This document shows, in pieces, positions 44,874 to 58,567 of a stretch of DNA of 64,000 nucleotides (position 1 is its first letter; each line of letters begins with the position of its first letter). Source of the DNA: Heterobilharzia americana (Eukaryota > Platyhelminthes > Trematoda > Strigeidida > Schistosomatidae); NCBI GenBank assembly GCA_944470555.2, contig OX104130.1:51183491-51247490 (forward strand), read 5' to 3'. The notes beneath the pieces were generated by a model. The model was not told where the DNA came from. It saw only the letters and a list, made by a program, of their open reading frames with translations, and made no database searches. Made by a program: the position numbers and the translations under genes.

Positions 44874-45204
44874 ACATGTTATTTCAATTTCGGCTAGCCT
44901 ATTTCCAATAGAATATAAAGGAAACATTTACCCTTAAAACTTTAACCGAAATATTCAGCTGGTTCAATTTTTTAATTTTTGTGTCATATTTTATTAATAT
45001 CTTACATAATCTCGACTAAAGGATAGGATTTTCACGGATAGACGTCAACTAATTACGTCGATTTGTGTGCATAAAAAAATGAATAACTTTGTGTTTTTAA
45101 GTTTTAAGTCTCACTTTTTTAGGCTAGTAAATAACTAGATGTACAAATTTACTGTCCTCCCAGTCATCATGACCCATAGCGAAGAATAATTTGAAAGTCA
45201 TTTG

Positions 45205-45700
45205 TTTCAGCAGCCTACTAACTTGTTAGGTATGAAGGTAAAACTTACGACAGCATACCACCCTATTTCTAATGGCATGTTAGAACGCCTGCACAGACCG
45301 ATTACGGCAATACTCACTGCTTCTTTGAACAACAATAACTCACCTACCTAACTGTTACTGACCTAACTTGTAGTTAGAGTCACGTTGAAAAGTAGTGTTA
45401 GTTGTTGCGCCCTACAATTGTGGTATCGGACAAAATTGTGATTAGTTGGAGAACTTTCCACCACTTAATATGACTAACTACGTACAGTTACTCAAAACAC
45501 ATGTATGGGAGTTAAAAATGCTACTTCCACGACCACAGTAACGGCTGTCACATAATCAACATCAGCCAACTGATTACACTTGCGTTTTTGTCAGAAGAGA
45601 TGGAGACCTACGAGCACCACAACCAGCCTATGACAGTCCGCACAGAGTATTAGACGGAAGTGATGAAGTTGTTGCTATCAACAGGTTTAACGGAGCAGAC
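45205..45700 (+). pseudogene. pol: Gypsy integrase remnant
   Basis: T-T-A-Y-H-P-I-S-N-G-M-L-E-R-L-H-R (about 45246-45300) is the end of the D,D-35-E core and keeps the catalytic Glu. About 280 bases on, Y-T-C-V-F-V-R-R-D-G-D-L-R-A-P-Q-P-A-Y-D-S-P (about 45568-45640) matches the C-terminal DNA-binding tail. Stops between the two show it is dead. The following frame, to 45869, is rich in Gln, His and Leu and has no clear identity. Confidence 0.65.
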
Positions 45701-45870
45701 ACTGTTAGCATCAAGTGAACGAATCCAGTGTTCATCGATGAACATCGTGAAACAACTAGCAATGTTGGAACATCACCATATGCAGCAAGTTAAGTTCCTA
45801 CAGGAAAGACTGAAAAAGTTACTAGATCATACAGAAGGGTTCACTGACCGGATAGCAACGTATAGGTAAC

Positions 45871-47960
45871 CATAATTTCATTTATCTTCCATTCAAACCA
45901 TGTGCTTGATCATTTCTCTTCTACCACACTGATATCATGTTTATTATACACAGCTATAGGCTGCTAGCCTATACTCAAATTTATTGACCTTGATATAAGG
46001 CGTGCGGATCCTTCGCTAGTTCTCATTTTTACACGTTTTCTTTTGTTCGTCTGAACGATTACTAGCTATAACATTTTCGCAATTCAGTAGTCTAACCCAA
46101 CAGTCACAAACCATCACATTCTAGTGTAATACTAAGCACATATTCACTGTCACTTATATCACTGGTACTTATTTTTATTTTCGAATACTTAAATAATTCA
46201 TACTTCAATATCCTTGTCGGGATCATAATGTAACTTTATTCAAACATTTGTGCAAACATCCTATGTACCAATACTATATTGATATTGAAACTAATTTAAC
46301 TTGTATGCATTGAATACTGATGAAGACAGTTAAAAACTTTTCAAATCATGTACCCTTTATCTTCTTCACTGACTATTGTTGCTGTATGTATCGTAGGCGT
46401 TGGTCAGTTAGGATAGAATTTATTACTTCCACATTAGATTTATGAATTTGATTTATAACACACACTGATATAGTATTACTTACTTGATTACACTGATATG
46501 ATTATGAGCAATAATTTATGCTCGAAACGTCATCAAGTAAATAGTACTGTATCAGTGTGCTCTGTTTATCAAATGAACAAATCTAATATGGAATTAAATT
46601 CTACCACAGTACTCAAGTTTTGTACCTAAACTAGTGAATTTATTACATTCTGACCAAGTTGAGCTGCTGTGCACTTACGCATCCATGTTCAAGTTTAAAT
46701 TTATTACTAACTGTTACGGTTGTGCACGCGGGTTCACAAGAGTATCGCCTGCATTCACTCCACTCAGCGACCGCTCGCTTAAATTCAGTTAACTGACCAT
46801 GTGTAGACTATTTGTAACATCTTTTATTGCGGTGGTATGATTCACTGCACCTTTTTGTGAATGATTAGTACTCTCATTTGGTCACAATAGGGCAGAAGTC
46901 AGAGATAATGCAAAATGCAACAATAAAATTCATTTCAGTCAGATATCTGCATAAAATTCAATGAGCAATGTGGTATTTCTTACAGGCTTGGAACTAAATA
47001 AACTTCCTCGTTCATATTTTTGCGCAAAAGTAATGGAAGATACAGTTTCCAGTAAACTAAGAAGAACGAACTTAATGAATAAGTGGATTCTTATTTTTGT
47101 ACATATCAGTAGGACGCATCTGTATTTTTCACACCGTTAGAGCGTCTTTAATATTTCATAGCTACGTAGTTGAATTTCCTGGTAGAAGATTTTGTGAATA
47201 TATGGGATTACTAATAAGAAACTATAGAACAATTCATGATCTCATTGGTTTGAAATCAAGATACAATGTATTTCATGACCATGACGCTTAAGTTGAAAGG
47301 CATCTGCACGTTTCACTTTCCCATATAATATGTAGCACAACGTATTATTAAATGGCGTCACCAAGACCGGTGATCGTGATCCACTTTTTATTTGCTAGAT
47401 GCACCACGCATTAAACTGATTACTAGGGTATGATATTAGTTAACAGCTGATCTTCCTGCAACAGTAGTTTTTACTAAAGATTGATGTTATCAAAAACATT
47501 AACTGACTATGCAAATTTACTGGTTATTCCGTTCAGCAAGTCTTCCGTTTGCTGTTTCATCTAATAGAGACACCATCAGCTTATAATTTATGCACAAATC
47601 TCGCTTGGTAAACTTAGCACTGCACTAAACTTCGTTTGTTGCTAGGACGAAAGGATGGGATGATAAGAATGAGTGTATGTTAGAAACCAAAGTAATCCTC
47701 ATTAACCGCTCATAATCCAGCCCTAACCTCATTGAGTAGTATTTCTACCGAAGCTAACAGAATAATATTTCTATTGAACAGATCGACGTAAAATTTAATA
47801 TAGTAAGAATTATAAAAGAGAGGTGGTTCCATGATTTGTTGGCCGATACTTTTATAGTCTAATGAGAAAATTTTGACTATCTCTTCAGTCTCCAACAAAT
47901 ATTCAGAATTTCACCAAACGCCATGTCTTACCAGCAGTTGGGAAGATCAATCAACGCACA
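45871..47960. other. No gene recognised; contains a hammerhead-like fold
   Basis: AT-rich. The only structured feature is the long inverted repeat at 46461-46559. The stretch precedes a PLE reverse transcriptase on the same strand, so it may hold unrecognisable N-terminal PLE sequence. Confidence 0.4.
46461..46559 (+). ncRNA. Hammerhead-like fold in a 28-base inverted repeat
   Basis: Arms 46461-46488 and 46532-46559 pair over 28 positions with two G-U pairs and one mismatch. Between them GAGC (46506-46509) pairs with GCTC (46520-46523), and directly after comes GAAACGTC (46524-46531), ending exactly where the long stem's 3' arm begins. That is the topology of a type I hammerhead: helix I, core strand, helix II, GAAA, ACGU mini-helix III and cleavage after C. 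The first core strand is abnormal, however: a 17-base segment containing CTGATATGA replaces the 7-base CUGANGA. Penelope-like elements are known to carry such ribozymes, and a PLE RT lies 1.4 kb downstream on the same strand. Confidence 0.5.
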
Positions 47961-48700
47961 TTGAGGGTTTCAATACCAAGCTTGAGGGATACATTCCAAT
48001 TTTCTGAAGAACTGGATAGAGTAGATATTTCAGATAAATTCATAGTATCATTTGATGCTTCCTCATTGTTTACGAACATACCAGTGGATGAAGCGATAAA
48101 CATAATCTGTCAACAGTCTGATCTACTACCACTGCCGAAAACGGAACTCAAGCAGTTACTACTCCTCTGTGCAAAACTTGTTCAGTTCCAGTTTAATAAT
48201 CAACTATACTGGCAAGCTGATGCAGTGGTTACGGGTTCACTACTAGGACCTATCCTAGCTGATGTATTCATGGCTCATCTCGAGCGAACACATCTGAACG
48301 CTGGGATCAAGAGAACGACACATTACTGCAGGTATATCGATGATACTTTCATCTTTTGCGATAATATGAATTATGCGACACAGTTGTTCGACACCTTCAA
48401 TTCAGCTCACCCAAATATTAATTTTACAATGGAATATGAAAATGAGGACAGATTCATTTTTTTTGGGGTCAAAGTATAAGACAGAGATGTGATGGTACAG
48501 CTGAGAAAACTGTCTACAGAAAAGACACGTGGATTGGTCAGTACCTTCACTACAATAGCTTTTGTCCTGCCAGCTATAAGCATGGTTTTGTCAGGGCGGT
48601 TTGTGGAAGTTCTAGCTATCAAACATTTCGAACCAGACCTATTTGCTCAGAAGGAGACTGTGAATAACCTTTCTTTACCTTGGTAAATATTTATAATTTT
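47961..48700 (+). pseudogene. Penelope-like element reverse transcriptase
   Basis: A 172-codon frame has F-I-V-S-F-D-A-S-S-L-F-T-N-I-P-V (the catalytic Asp block, about residue 28), F-Q-F-N-N-Q-L-Y-W-Q-A-D (about 75), T-G-S-L-L-G-P-I-L-A-D-V-F-M-A (about 90, for M-G-S-P-L-G-P), R-Y-I-D-D-T-F-I (about 122, catalytic pair intact) and N-I-N-F-T-M-E-Y-E. A stop at 48477 and a shift follow. The thumb then continues with V-Y-R-K-D-T-W-I-G-Q-Y-L-H-Y-N-S-F-C-P to about 48660. The GIY-YIG endonuclease is missing. The RT catalytic residues are better kept here than in the other two PLE fragments. Confidence 0.85.
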
Positions 48701-51700
48701 CTGTATATGTATGTATGTAGTCTTCCGTTTTCTTTTGATTGCATCATCTCTTCATTAATTACTTACTGGATATTAATCACTTTACAACTGTCAAGTTTTC
48801 CATGTGATTACTTAACCTATTAGCCCTCAAACAGTCTATCCTCTTACAATGACTTTCGTTTGTTGCCCCCCCCCCCCCACTCCATAGCTCCAGAATTTTC
48901 CATCTCATCAGATATAAATAGGCATAGATTTTGAATAAGATACGTCGCTACTAATCCTGTGTTTCCTTGACTTACTACCCTATTGTTAATCCTGGGTTTC
49001 AAATCTCCATTTGTTTCTGCGTGCTTAAGGTGTGCTATGTTATTATTACTCTACTAATAACTCATTTCAATTGTATGCTGTTTGCAGCTGATTAGAAGCA
49101 AATGTCTTTGTTCTTGCATTGTTCATTTTCACACTTGTCTGGTACAACAGTTTTACTTCCGTTGATTCATCATAGTTTCGCTACCACCATTCTATTCCAG
49201 AACATAATATATGAATCAATGAGTGGTGCTGAATCAACATGGCACTAGTACTTCTCGAACTCCCTTGAGTTACTAGCTATTGGCCACCTATTACTAGGGG
49301 TAAGTCTCTTAGATTCCATCATAATTCATCTTGTTTCTAAAGCGTCTCCATTTTTTCAAAGGACACTAGCAGTCTACATAATGTATGTTTGATTGCTTGA
49401 CATAATGCACACTCAACTTCTACTGACATTGTCACTGTATCATCTTCAGTAAGCAGTGGGAGCAGACATCTCTTGGAAGAGCACCAACCAGACCAAAGTT
49501 GTCTGTGCACTGGCATCATATCTTTAAATCACGCCTGTTCAATGTATTAGTCGGGCTTTGAAGTTCAAGTCCACATTTCATGTACAATGATTTTTTGATT
49601 TCAATCATGGTTGTGTTATGGAATCTGAATATTATTGAAATGTACACTTGCATCAGTATACCAGTTGCCGGCCTTTTAAAATTAATTTACTTGGACTTCA
49701 GCATGGTCAAATTGTGATACCAGTTAGCTAAACTATCAAATTCAATCATCTAGTCCAGTAAGAAGCTAACAAGATGTCAATTTAGGTATTTAATCTCATG
49801 TACAAAATGCGGTTACGTATGGTTAATATGCCTGGTCATCGAACTAGATTCATACTTCTGAAGAACAGATTGACATTTCCCTAAGTTCATTATAACATAC
49901 AAGTGAATACCGTTGCATTACCACCATAATACTGTTTACTGTCGGCTCGAGTGCTGAATAACACATTTATTGAAGTTCTTCACATACCACTATTGCAAGC
50001 ACCTTACTACGTGTAGCATGAACTGACATTCCCAAAACACTTGGTAACAGCGTCAAAACCACCCTATCATAACGAAGAGGCCAACATCTACGAACGAGAT
50101 AACAGCTAAATGTTTGATGAATGAAGTTTCATGCATTACCTCAATTAATTTGTATGCCTTAGATGGAATCTGAGGAAACAGATTTGAAGCTGAGAATCGG
50201 AATAAGCCTTACTCTGCATAGCGTGTGATAAATAATTCGGTATCGCACGTAAACTTGGTATCCAAATGAATCAAAAGAAAGTCTATGTATTGTCAAGAAA
50301 ATAATGATATCATAGTCAAACTTGTGATAAACTTCTGCATGAAATGACGGTTCCTCGTCATAGACAGTAATATTCATAGAGGAATTTCCTGTCTATCTTG
50401 CACCAGCAGTAGGAATTTAAAATCACGTAATTTAGGGAAAAACTTCACGCTTATGCAGGATTTCCGTTTGATACTTACTTCTTTAAAATAATCTCAGTTC
50501 ATTGTCGCAGTACACTGTGATAGATGAGTGCTACTGGTGAGCTCGTAATTCATCCAGTTGAAGTTCTTTCATTTTTGGAGATTCAATAAATAGACACAAC
50601 AACAAAAAAATTATAAGTGATGCTATCTTCACAGATCATTCCTAGTAACTTTTTTGCCTCTCCCATTCACACCGGAAATCATTACACACCTATCGTTGGG
50701 TCATTTTCCTAACATTATTCTATTAAGTTGTGCTGTTGGTGGATTACTTTTCAATAACATGCCAATAAAGGACAGTCGTAGGTAGTCCTACCATAAAAGA
50801 TGAATCAATTTTTCTGTTTCCGAACAAAGCGATATGACGACTGGTTGGAATTATTCTGATTAAAACGTTTTTAGAGTGATTTTATTATCTCAAACCACTA
50901 AGTGGCTCAAAGTATGACGTTTGCTGATTAGATGTATGTCAATGATTTGGACCAATATAGTTGTGTATCCTTGATTGACGTCTCTGAGACACAGGTCAAT
51001 CGATATGGTTTGCAATAGTTCGCAGCGGCTCACCTCAAATGCATTCAGGTTTTGTTTTGTACTCGGAGCTTTAAACTTTTTATTATTATCCGGTATTTCC
51101 TCGTTTTCATCATCTCATGCATTCTGACTCTTATTGTTGCCTTCACTGTTTAGTCTTTTTCAACTTTTTGATAGAAATTTAATCAGTGGACTAAAACGTA
51201 TTACTCTAAACCTAATCAGGTAGTAGATTGTGGATAGACAGAATTCCTATACATAGTGTTTTGGTGGTTTGATATTCAAAGGGAGTACAACTAAGGAATA
51301 AATGAAGGGGTGAAACCTACGTGGGTAGCACAAGGAAAAACAACGTGGACCAATTAGAAATCCCACAAATGTCTTTTAAGTGTAGAGCAAAATAAATTTG
51401 TAAACAAAGAACACTTCTCCTTCGTTTGTCATTTTCATTACATATCCGAACAATTTGAAAGTTTTAGTGCAGAAAATCAGAATTGGTAAATCGTGTATAA
51501 ACATACAACGGTCTAGTTTATGGTGACCATAGCTGCAAAGTATCCGCCTAACTATGTCTAAGAAGGTTCAGGATAACCGGAAACAACGACTGACATTTGT
51601 GATAATTCATTAACAAATTTGTTAAATGTAAAAAATTAAATGAGCTTCCACTGTGTATTCAACTACTGAAGCAAGTTAATTAAAGACTGTTCCTGAATTG

Positions 51701-54700
51701 TGTGTTCAGTCAAGAAGCCAAAGCATAGCACTGGATTAGAAACAGCCAGATGAATGACAGGTATAATAATATCGTTAATAAACTTTCAAGTAAGTCTACT
51801 CTATCTACTGATGTCATTTTAGAAGACAACGACAAAACAAAGGCAGAAGATGACGGCCAGTACTATAAGTTCTCTTGAAACTTCTCACTATTTTTGATCG
51901 AAATTCCTCTGAACTTCATTTCAGACTAGTTAAGATGGTGTAAATATTTTTCAGCAGGTCGCGTGTTCAATGATTGCAAGATATAATCATCAGATGACTA
52001 GTGAATTAATAATGTCAGTTAAACTAAGAACTACCAGAACATCCAATGAGGAAAGGAAAATTATTCTTCCCCACCCCTTCCAGTAGAACGACTTATCCCA
52101 CACGAGTAAACTATAGATACAGTTGACATAAAGTTTGGGCAACTAGTGACCTACGATGACTTCTGAAACCTCTGTAAAAGAAGGTCTCCATTAAGATTCA
52201 TTTGTTATGAAAGCTATTATGTTTTGAACTTCATGACATGGATACTTTAATGTCTGAAATTCATGATGTAAGTTCATTGGAGGTTGTCTTCAACAAATAC
52301 CACATGATGTTAAAATTGGGCTTTCGTAACAAAGGAGACGATAATTCAGAACAAAATGTCTCCAGAAGTTATTGAGATGGATTCTGCGTAGAACACCAGG
52401 CATGACAGACATGTACAAGTTAATGGTGACTGACGGATGTTAGGGATCAAGAAAGAACCGTTTTATACGGTTTTTTACACAGAGAAAGACTTACAGACGT
52501 CGAGTAACTTTTAACCTATAGATTATGAGTTCGCGCCCAGCTCCACTTACCAAGGTCCGGGCTGCCACGTAGTATCACTTGCTCTTATACAATAGGTGTG
52601 GCTCATTGCCTGCCGCAAGGCTGCTGAGTGCACTTCATTATTTTCATTTCAATAGAGGGTCACTTAAAGAACGGTGACTTTCATCACTGATAACAGTGCT
52701 GTTGACCAAATTGCACTACGTATTACGTTTCTCGGTTGCTCCACAATCCTATGCACTTCCCACCTTATTATATCTTTTAACAGCAAGCCAGGTGTTTCAC
52801 TTTATATAGCCGTTATTTTTCAGATGAGTTTTATTGTACTTAGACACTTCCCCAAATGGAAATTTGGAAAGTCTTTTCATTGGCCATATGGCTATTATAT
52901 TTTGAAATCATTGAAGAAATGTGTTTAGGATTATTCATATCAATTCCACTAGTTCGAAATGGATTGATGAAGCATACTCTATATGGTAAATATTTGTGGT
53001 AACGCATAATTTTAATAAACGCGCTGATTCTTATATTCATTTTTAAATGCTCCATTTCATGCGATAATTTTAGTCTTTAATATTTCTTGTTTTTGTTATA
53101 GCTATGGACGCCACTGTGAACTTCTGCATGTAACAAAAACGCTTTATCGCATACAACATTTTATTTCTAGTTTCCTTGGGTTCAGTAGAAGCTTTCATGA
53201 GTTGTAACTGCTGACCTTCATTCTACATTGCACTACTGAAGTATGCTTAAGAAATATTTTCCGTAACATTAATGCGATATGTGTGTGAGTATTTAGAGAA
53301 TGCTGCTGTTGGCGATTTACAGTCACTTTTTACTCTACAATAAGAGGAGGCATTGCCTCCATGAAACATTACTTCGCTAAGTCAAGCACGAAATATACTT
53401 GCTCACTAAGTCATCCACCAGTAATTGTGTCCATAAAATAGACGACTAACTATCCTGTCTACTATCAAGATACCTTTCAAACCGCTGCTTCTTGTTGCTT
53501 TTATCAGCAAAAATCAACCGAAGTAGTAGAAACACACTTAAGAACAGTGTAAATCTATACATATATGTGCTTTATATTATTTCTGTCACTTTGTCCCATT
53601 CCTATGAGCAGACATTCATCGGATCACCGGTCAAACATCATAACCACCTATAATACAGATAGTAACAGAGAAAATTCATTTAAGAAATGTATCAGGAAAT
53701 AAATGAACATCATGACGGAAAGAGGAAAGTAACTTCAGAGGAATGAAACTAAATACATATGTATAAGTTTATGGTAATTCACACGTTTATTCTGTTACCA
53801 GTAAATATGTTCAGTTTGAATCTTCAATCAATAAACAACTTTCTGCCGTTTGCAAACATATGAGGACGAAAGACATTATCTGATGAGCAAATACTGTATT
53901 ATTGACAAATTTACATTCCATGAAAACATTATATTTTCTTTACTAAAACTGCATACATTTTGCAGATTTTTGAGTTCAGAAATGTCCATTAACATTTTTA
54001 AAGACATGAAAACATGTACTCTTATCCACTGCATGATTCTTGTTTGAAATCCACTGTATCATCTTACTTATGCCTTTTAGCGTCCATAAACAAATTAAGT
54101 TGCAGTAATTTGAATAAATGATAGAGTACTTCGATCACTCTTGTAAATTCCCTATCTATCAACTGAGAAATAAGTCTCAAATCATGACAATTCCAAACAT
54201 AAAAAAAGCAAAGTAATGTAGTATTAGAGCCTACAAAGTGTTCATCTAAATTTAACCTAATAAGTAAACAATCTTTTAGCATTTATAAACAGACATTCCA
54301 GTCGGTATATCAACTTAGTGTTTCATTAACAGATTACCTTAGACCTAAATAATTTACTTTGTAAAGACAACATTAACTGACTTAATGACAAAAACAATTG
54401 AAATATGATTTGTTGACATGATGGCAGATGTCATATGAAATGTTACCTAAGAATTTGAAAGTCATATTAATCAATGTTTTGCATCTTTTGAGAAAATCAA
54501 TTAATCTAAATTATTTTACATGATTTTAATAGTGAAAAATCTCTTGATAAATTGATCTAATTGACGCGAACATAACCACAAGCAAACCACTCTGCCAATA
54601 TACTCATGCACTGACAGATTGCTTATCACAAGTGCTAGTTTAGATTGTGCTGCGGTCCTTAGAACTGATAGGAATGTTCCCACACAAACTATGTGGCATG

Positions 54701-57219
54701 GAAAGCCAACTGCACATTAACTCAAATCTGTAGTCCTCAGTCTCGTAATAATTAGGAGCACACTTATCTCATAATCAGAATGACACTTCATCGGTCTTCA
54801 GTACCAGTAGATACCTTTGAGCCTATAGTTAATTCCTTCCTACAAATTAACAGTGAAATATGCCTGAGAGAAAATCAAGAGAATAATGGTAGCTGCGTCA
54901 AAATTTATTACCGTTCCACCAATTCACTTGGCCTAGTTATTGCAATCCTCCCCCATCTCTCTCTTGATCATCAGATCTGGTGTAATAATGCAAACCACAG
55001 TTTGGATAGGTTTTCAAATGTGAAATCATCTCATATATAATTAAGTTCAAGAGCTGCTTTCAGTATCATCAGTGCATTCAACTGGTGACCTCGTGAAAAG
55101 CCTCCATAATCTACATGAACTGTAAACTATAGTGAAGCATTAAGTTCAACAAGCTTCCAGGTATATTTAGCTATTGTTAAACAACAAGCAGCCTAGTGAA
55201 TAACTTCAATTTACTGAGGTTATCGATTTACTTAATGACAAGTGGTCTGTGTATATAACACATTTGACAATTGAATTCTCATGTGAATGGGTGAATAGTT
55301 ACGCTGCGTGAGTCATGAACCATCTGTAAAAATGATGCTGAAATAAAATCAGTAGGGAGAATTACCCTGTAGAAATTCCTCTCATAACGAACCCAGGTGA
55401 TAGGTTTATGGACTCTGTATATTCTGTATCACGGTCCCAGCATTCAGCTATCACAACTATTCAACATGAATGATAAATGGGAAAAGGATATTCTTGGTTG
55501 TATTGTGTTCTCTGAGCTGGATTGTTTAATCGTATAGCTTTCATCGTCTTTCTGAACGACATCATCAGCACTAACCTCAGTATGAAGAGGGATATTATTT
55601 ACATCCTGGTCTACATACGGACTTGAATTTTGATTGACATTATCAATTACATGAAAATGAAAGTGGATCGTTTTCAGGGGGAATGACAATACTCGGTCTT
55701 CTGATTCTGTTTCCTGTTATTGGGAGTAGTTGTGTATTCCAATCTGCTGTGCTTCTTATCGTGTGGAATTCGATAATATGATACTAATGGCTTCTACAAC
55801 CAACACATGGTTGTTGGAAGTGTGCGCTGTTTCCGAGTCGTGCGTCTTGAATCTTCTTATTCAGTGTCGATAGTGAATCATGTAGTGGTTTAATTGGTGG
55901 AGGTATTGACACTTACATAATCATAACTTAATGTGAAAAAAGTAACCTCTCAAGCAGATATTGGAATCACACAGTGGTATATAACTGGAGCCTGCGGTAA
56001 ACATTTATCTAAAACAGGTTAAGCCTGTGTAGTGGATGATTTCAGAACTTTTATTGTGTACTTTGGATCTCAAACCAAACGTGGATTCCCTTTTACAGTA
56101 ACTATGACCTACTCAAATATCTACCCTACTTAATTTCTGTCTCCTACATTGTATCAGAGGTTTACATGCTTTAGTTTACTTTAACTTTATAATTTGGTTC
56201 CTCTTAATGCATTCAAAGTACTTCATCAGGATCGACGTAGCTCTACAAAGAAATATGCAGAAGATTTAACTACTTTCATCATTACCCAGTAGTGGATTTC
56301 AAACTAATTATGCTTCAGATTCTTAAATGATTGCATCGAATACACCACTGTAAAATGCCATCCAAATCATCTGGACAAGTACCGCTTCATTTACATCACA
56401 AATATGCATGTAACACCTAACTGCAGTTACTCTCAATTACCTGGTTTCTCGAATATATTCACGAAATTCGCAGCTCCTACACTAATTTGTTACCTGTTGA
56501 CAATATGTGACGGTTTCAATTCTCACGACCACAGCATTCTTAGAATTTTTGTCGTCAAAGCGTTTACAACAAACTTTACAACACGTTTGGTTCCCTTACC
56601 AGGCTTGCTATTCATCAATGACAATAATATGTACGAAACTCATAAAACACCCGACTCCTCAACTTAGACCATTATGTCATACATGTTTTGCCTAAAATAA
56701 ATGGCAAACTACACAAAACAGCTTTCACTTGTCGACATAAAAAAGTTGTGCATAGAAAGTATTCATAAAATGACATACTGCAACTAAGAGGAATCCCACC
56801 AGATACAGACTGAAATGTATTTAACAGCAATGTTTTGAACGACACTATCTATGGTATGACATACTATCTCAAGTTTTACCTGGAAATTTGTTCCTCTAGT
56901 AAAAAATTATTTCTGCGCTTCGACCGTATATCTTCACAAATTAAGACAGTAAGAAAAGAAAAAGAAAGGTTATATAAAGTAAGCGGTAACGCTGGTGTTC
57001 GTCGCTTGGACTTTTTCAATAAGGTTAGAAACTGAACGTCTGAATCTTCTATACGACCATGAACGTTTGCTATGGAAAAGCTCTTCCAGCATGTGGAAAC
57101 TTTCCTATGACCCCGCTGGCAGTAAACACCATAGTAAAGAAGTATGTGTCGATGTCTGGAATTTTTAAAGCATACTTCAGCATCTGATTCTGTCCCAAAA
57201 CTTCTTTTGTTGGAAAAGC
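48701..57219. other. Long stretch with no gene recognised
   Basis: 8.5 kb of AT-rich DNA. None of the open frames (up to about 86 codons) has motifs I know, and none links into a spliced gene by visible GT-AG signals with a shared family pattern. It holds a C-run at 48866-48878. Introns of an unseen gene or very old repeats are both possible. Confidence 0.4.
48866..48878. repeat. Homopolymer run of 13 C
   Basis: Thirteen consecutive C bases on the plus strand. Length is often unreliable in assemblies. Confidence 0.8.
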
Positions 57220-58043
57220 AGTGGTCATATTACTTAGTTCTGAGTATTTAACTGCGAAAGGAAGCAGTATGCTATTCACAGGGGGAAACTGTCCATCTCA
57301 TTACTTACTGAGGCTGGTGTTGTCCAAGCTGCTAATTTTTCCTCCTGTTCTTCTTAACTTCTTTCTGTGTGACTTTCTGCCTCCAGCTAGCATCATTTTA
57401 TCAGGTATACTGATGACTTGACAGTTTCCTTACCTATCAGTTCTTCATCTGATTGTTCTCAACTAAACTACTTCTCATCTATAACTGGTCTGTGGTCCTC
57501 TATGAATGTTCTTTTGCCTGATTCTTCAAAATATCAGAATGTCACTATTAGTTTCAAACGCGAACATGACCAGTACAAACTGCTTCAGTCTGGTGTTTCT
57601 TGTTCGATTGATCACTATGTATTGGAGAATCTTGGAAGTATGACCTATCTCGGCGTGTTTTTCTTCTAATCTTATTCGGTCTTCAGATATCTTGCTAATT
57701 TGTTGAAGAATTTTCCTCCTAACTTACCACATTGGGAAGCTGAAATTATCTACCTCTTCTATTGTGTCTTATAAACCCATGCATCTTGTCTATTCTGCTC
57801 ATTTGCTCCCCTTTATTTTTCCCTGGGTTGCAGAAGAAAGACTATGCTATAGTGAGTAGAATGTTGAAAACTGTCAGCAGAACCAGTGGTGCACTCCCGA
57901 ACCTTCTAATTTACACTGGTGTGAAGAGACATTTTAACTCATACACACATCTGGAAGAAGCTATTTTATCGGAGGACCAGGTCTACCTCACTCAAAGCTA
58001 TCTACGTATCAGTCCTCATGCAAGACCAGGAGTAAGTCTTTAA
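57220..58043 (+). pseudogene. Jockey-like LINE reverse transcriptase remnant
   Basis: In shifting frames: V-L-L-N-F-F-L-C-D-F-L-P-P near 57350 (where Q-G-S-x-L-S-P-x-L-F and D-L-P are expected), then Y-T-D-D-L-T-V-S-L-P at 57403-57432 with both catalytic Asp residues. T-Y-L-G-V-F-F at about 57645 matches the Y-L-G-V block. The C-terminal frame 57762-58043 has K-K-D-Y-A-I-V-S-R-M-L-K-T-V-S-R-T-S-G. The order fits the Jockey/R1 group. Upstream RT motifs are not recognisable. It is convergent with the RMDN gene, whose 3' end lies 500 bases further on. Confidence 0.6.
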
Positions 58044-58561
58044 GACTTTATGGAAGTACTACGAAGCATAAACTTCTGCCATACCGTAGTTAGCTTGTAT
58101 CTTGTGCAAGGAAGAAAGTGTTAGAATCAAACCAACTAATCAACTCTTTCTTAAAGCAAGCTAATTAAAGGTTATGTAGCCTTATGTTATTTAAGTAGGA
58201 TGAATCTTAGCGTTAATATGACTGCTTAATTAAGTTAACGGTGCCCTTTTTGACATGTGTAACTTATACTTCATTTTATTATGTTTGTGTATAAACTATT
58301 TCTGTCCAGCTGATACTATATGAAATGCAGAAAATTCTATATGGTATTCTCAAAATATCTTCCACAATAAAGCTGTTATTATTTTTATTATCATTACGTT
58401 CATACCTCTCCGGTCACTTCATTGAACACGTGAAAAAAGTCATCTTCAGCTTCCGATCAGTTATACCAAAACGTGCAGCAACACCTATTTTTTGAAAACG
58501 AAAGCGAAAATCACCAACCGAAAGTTCGAAATAAAAGTACTGAATGTTGAGTCAACACACA

Positions 58562-58567
58562 TTTATT
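58562..58567 (-). terminator. Polyadenylation signal of RMDN gene
   Basis: AATAAA on the minus strand, about 150 bases after the stop codon. The duplicated copy keeps it at 44642-44647. Confidence 0.6.

Larger units (their letters stand above)
41530..45870 (+). mobile_element. Decayed Ty3/gypsy element (pol remains)
   Basis: The blocks appear in the correct order for a gypsy pol: protease end (41530-41721), RT (41750-42330), RNase H (43080-43350), integrase core (45205-45360) and integrase tail (45580-45700). All are broken by stops and shifts. Unlike the CsRn1-like family above, its protease end reads G-V-Y-Y-V-T-Q-G-D-L-N-L-L-G-L-D-W, closer to a different gypsy lineage. I found no LTRs. 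An RMDN gene fragment lies between RNase H and integrase. Confidence 0.7.
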
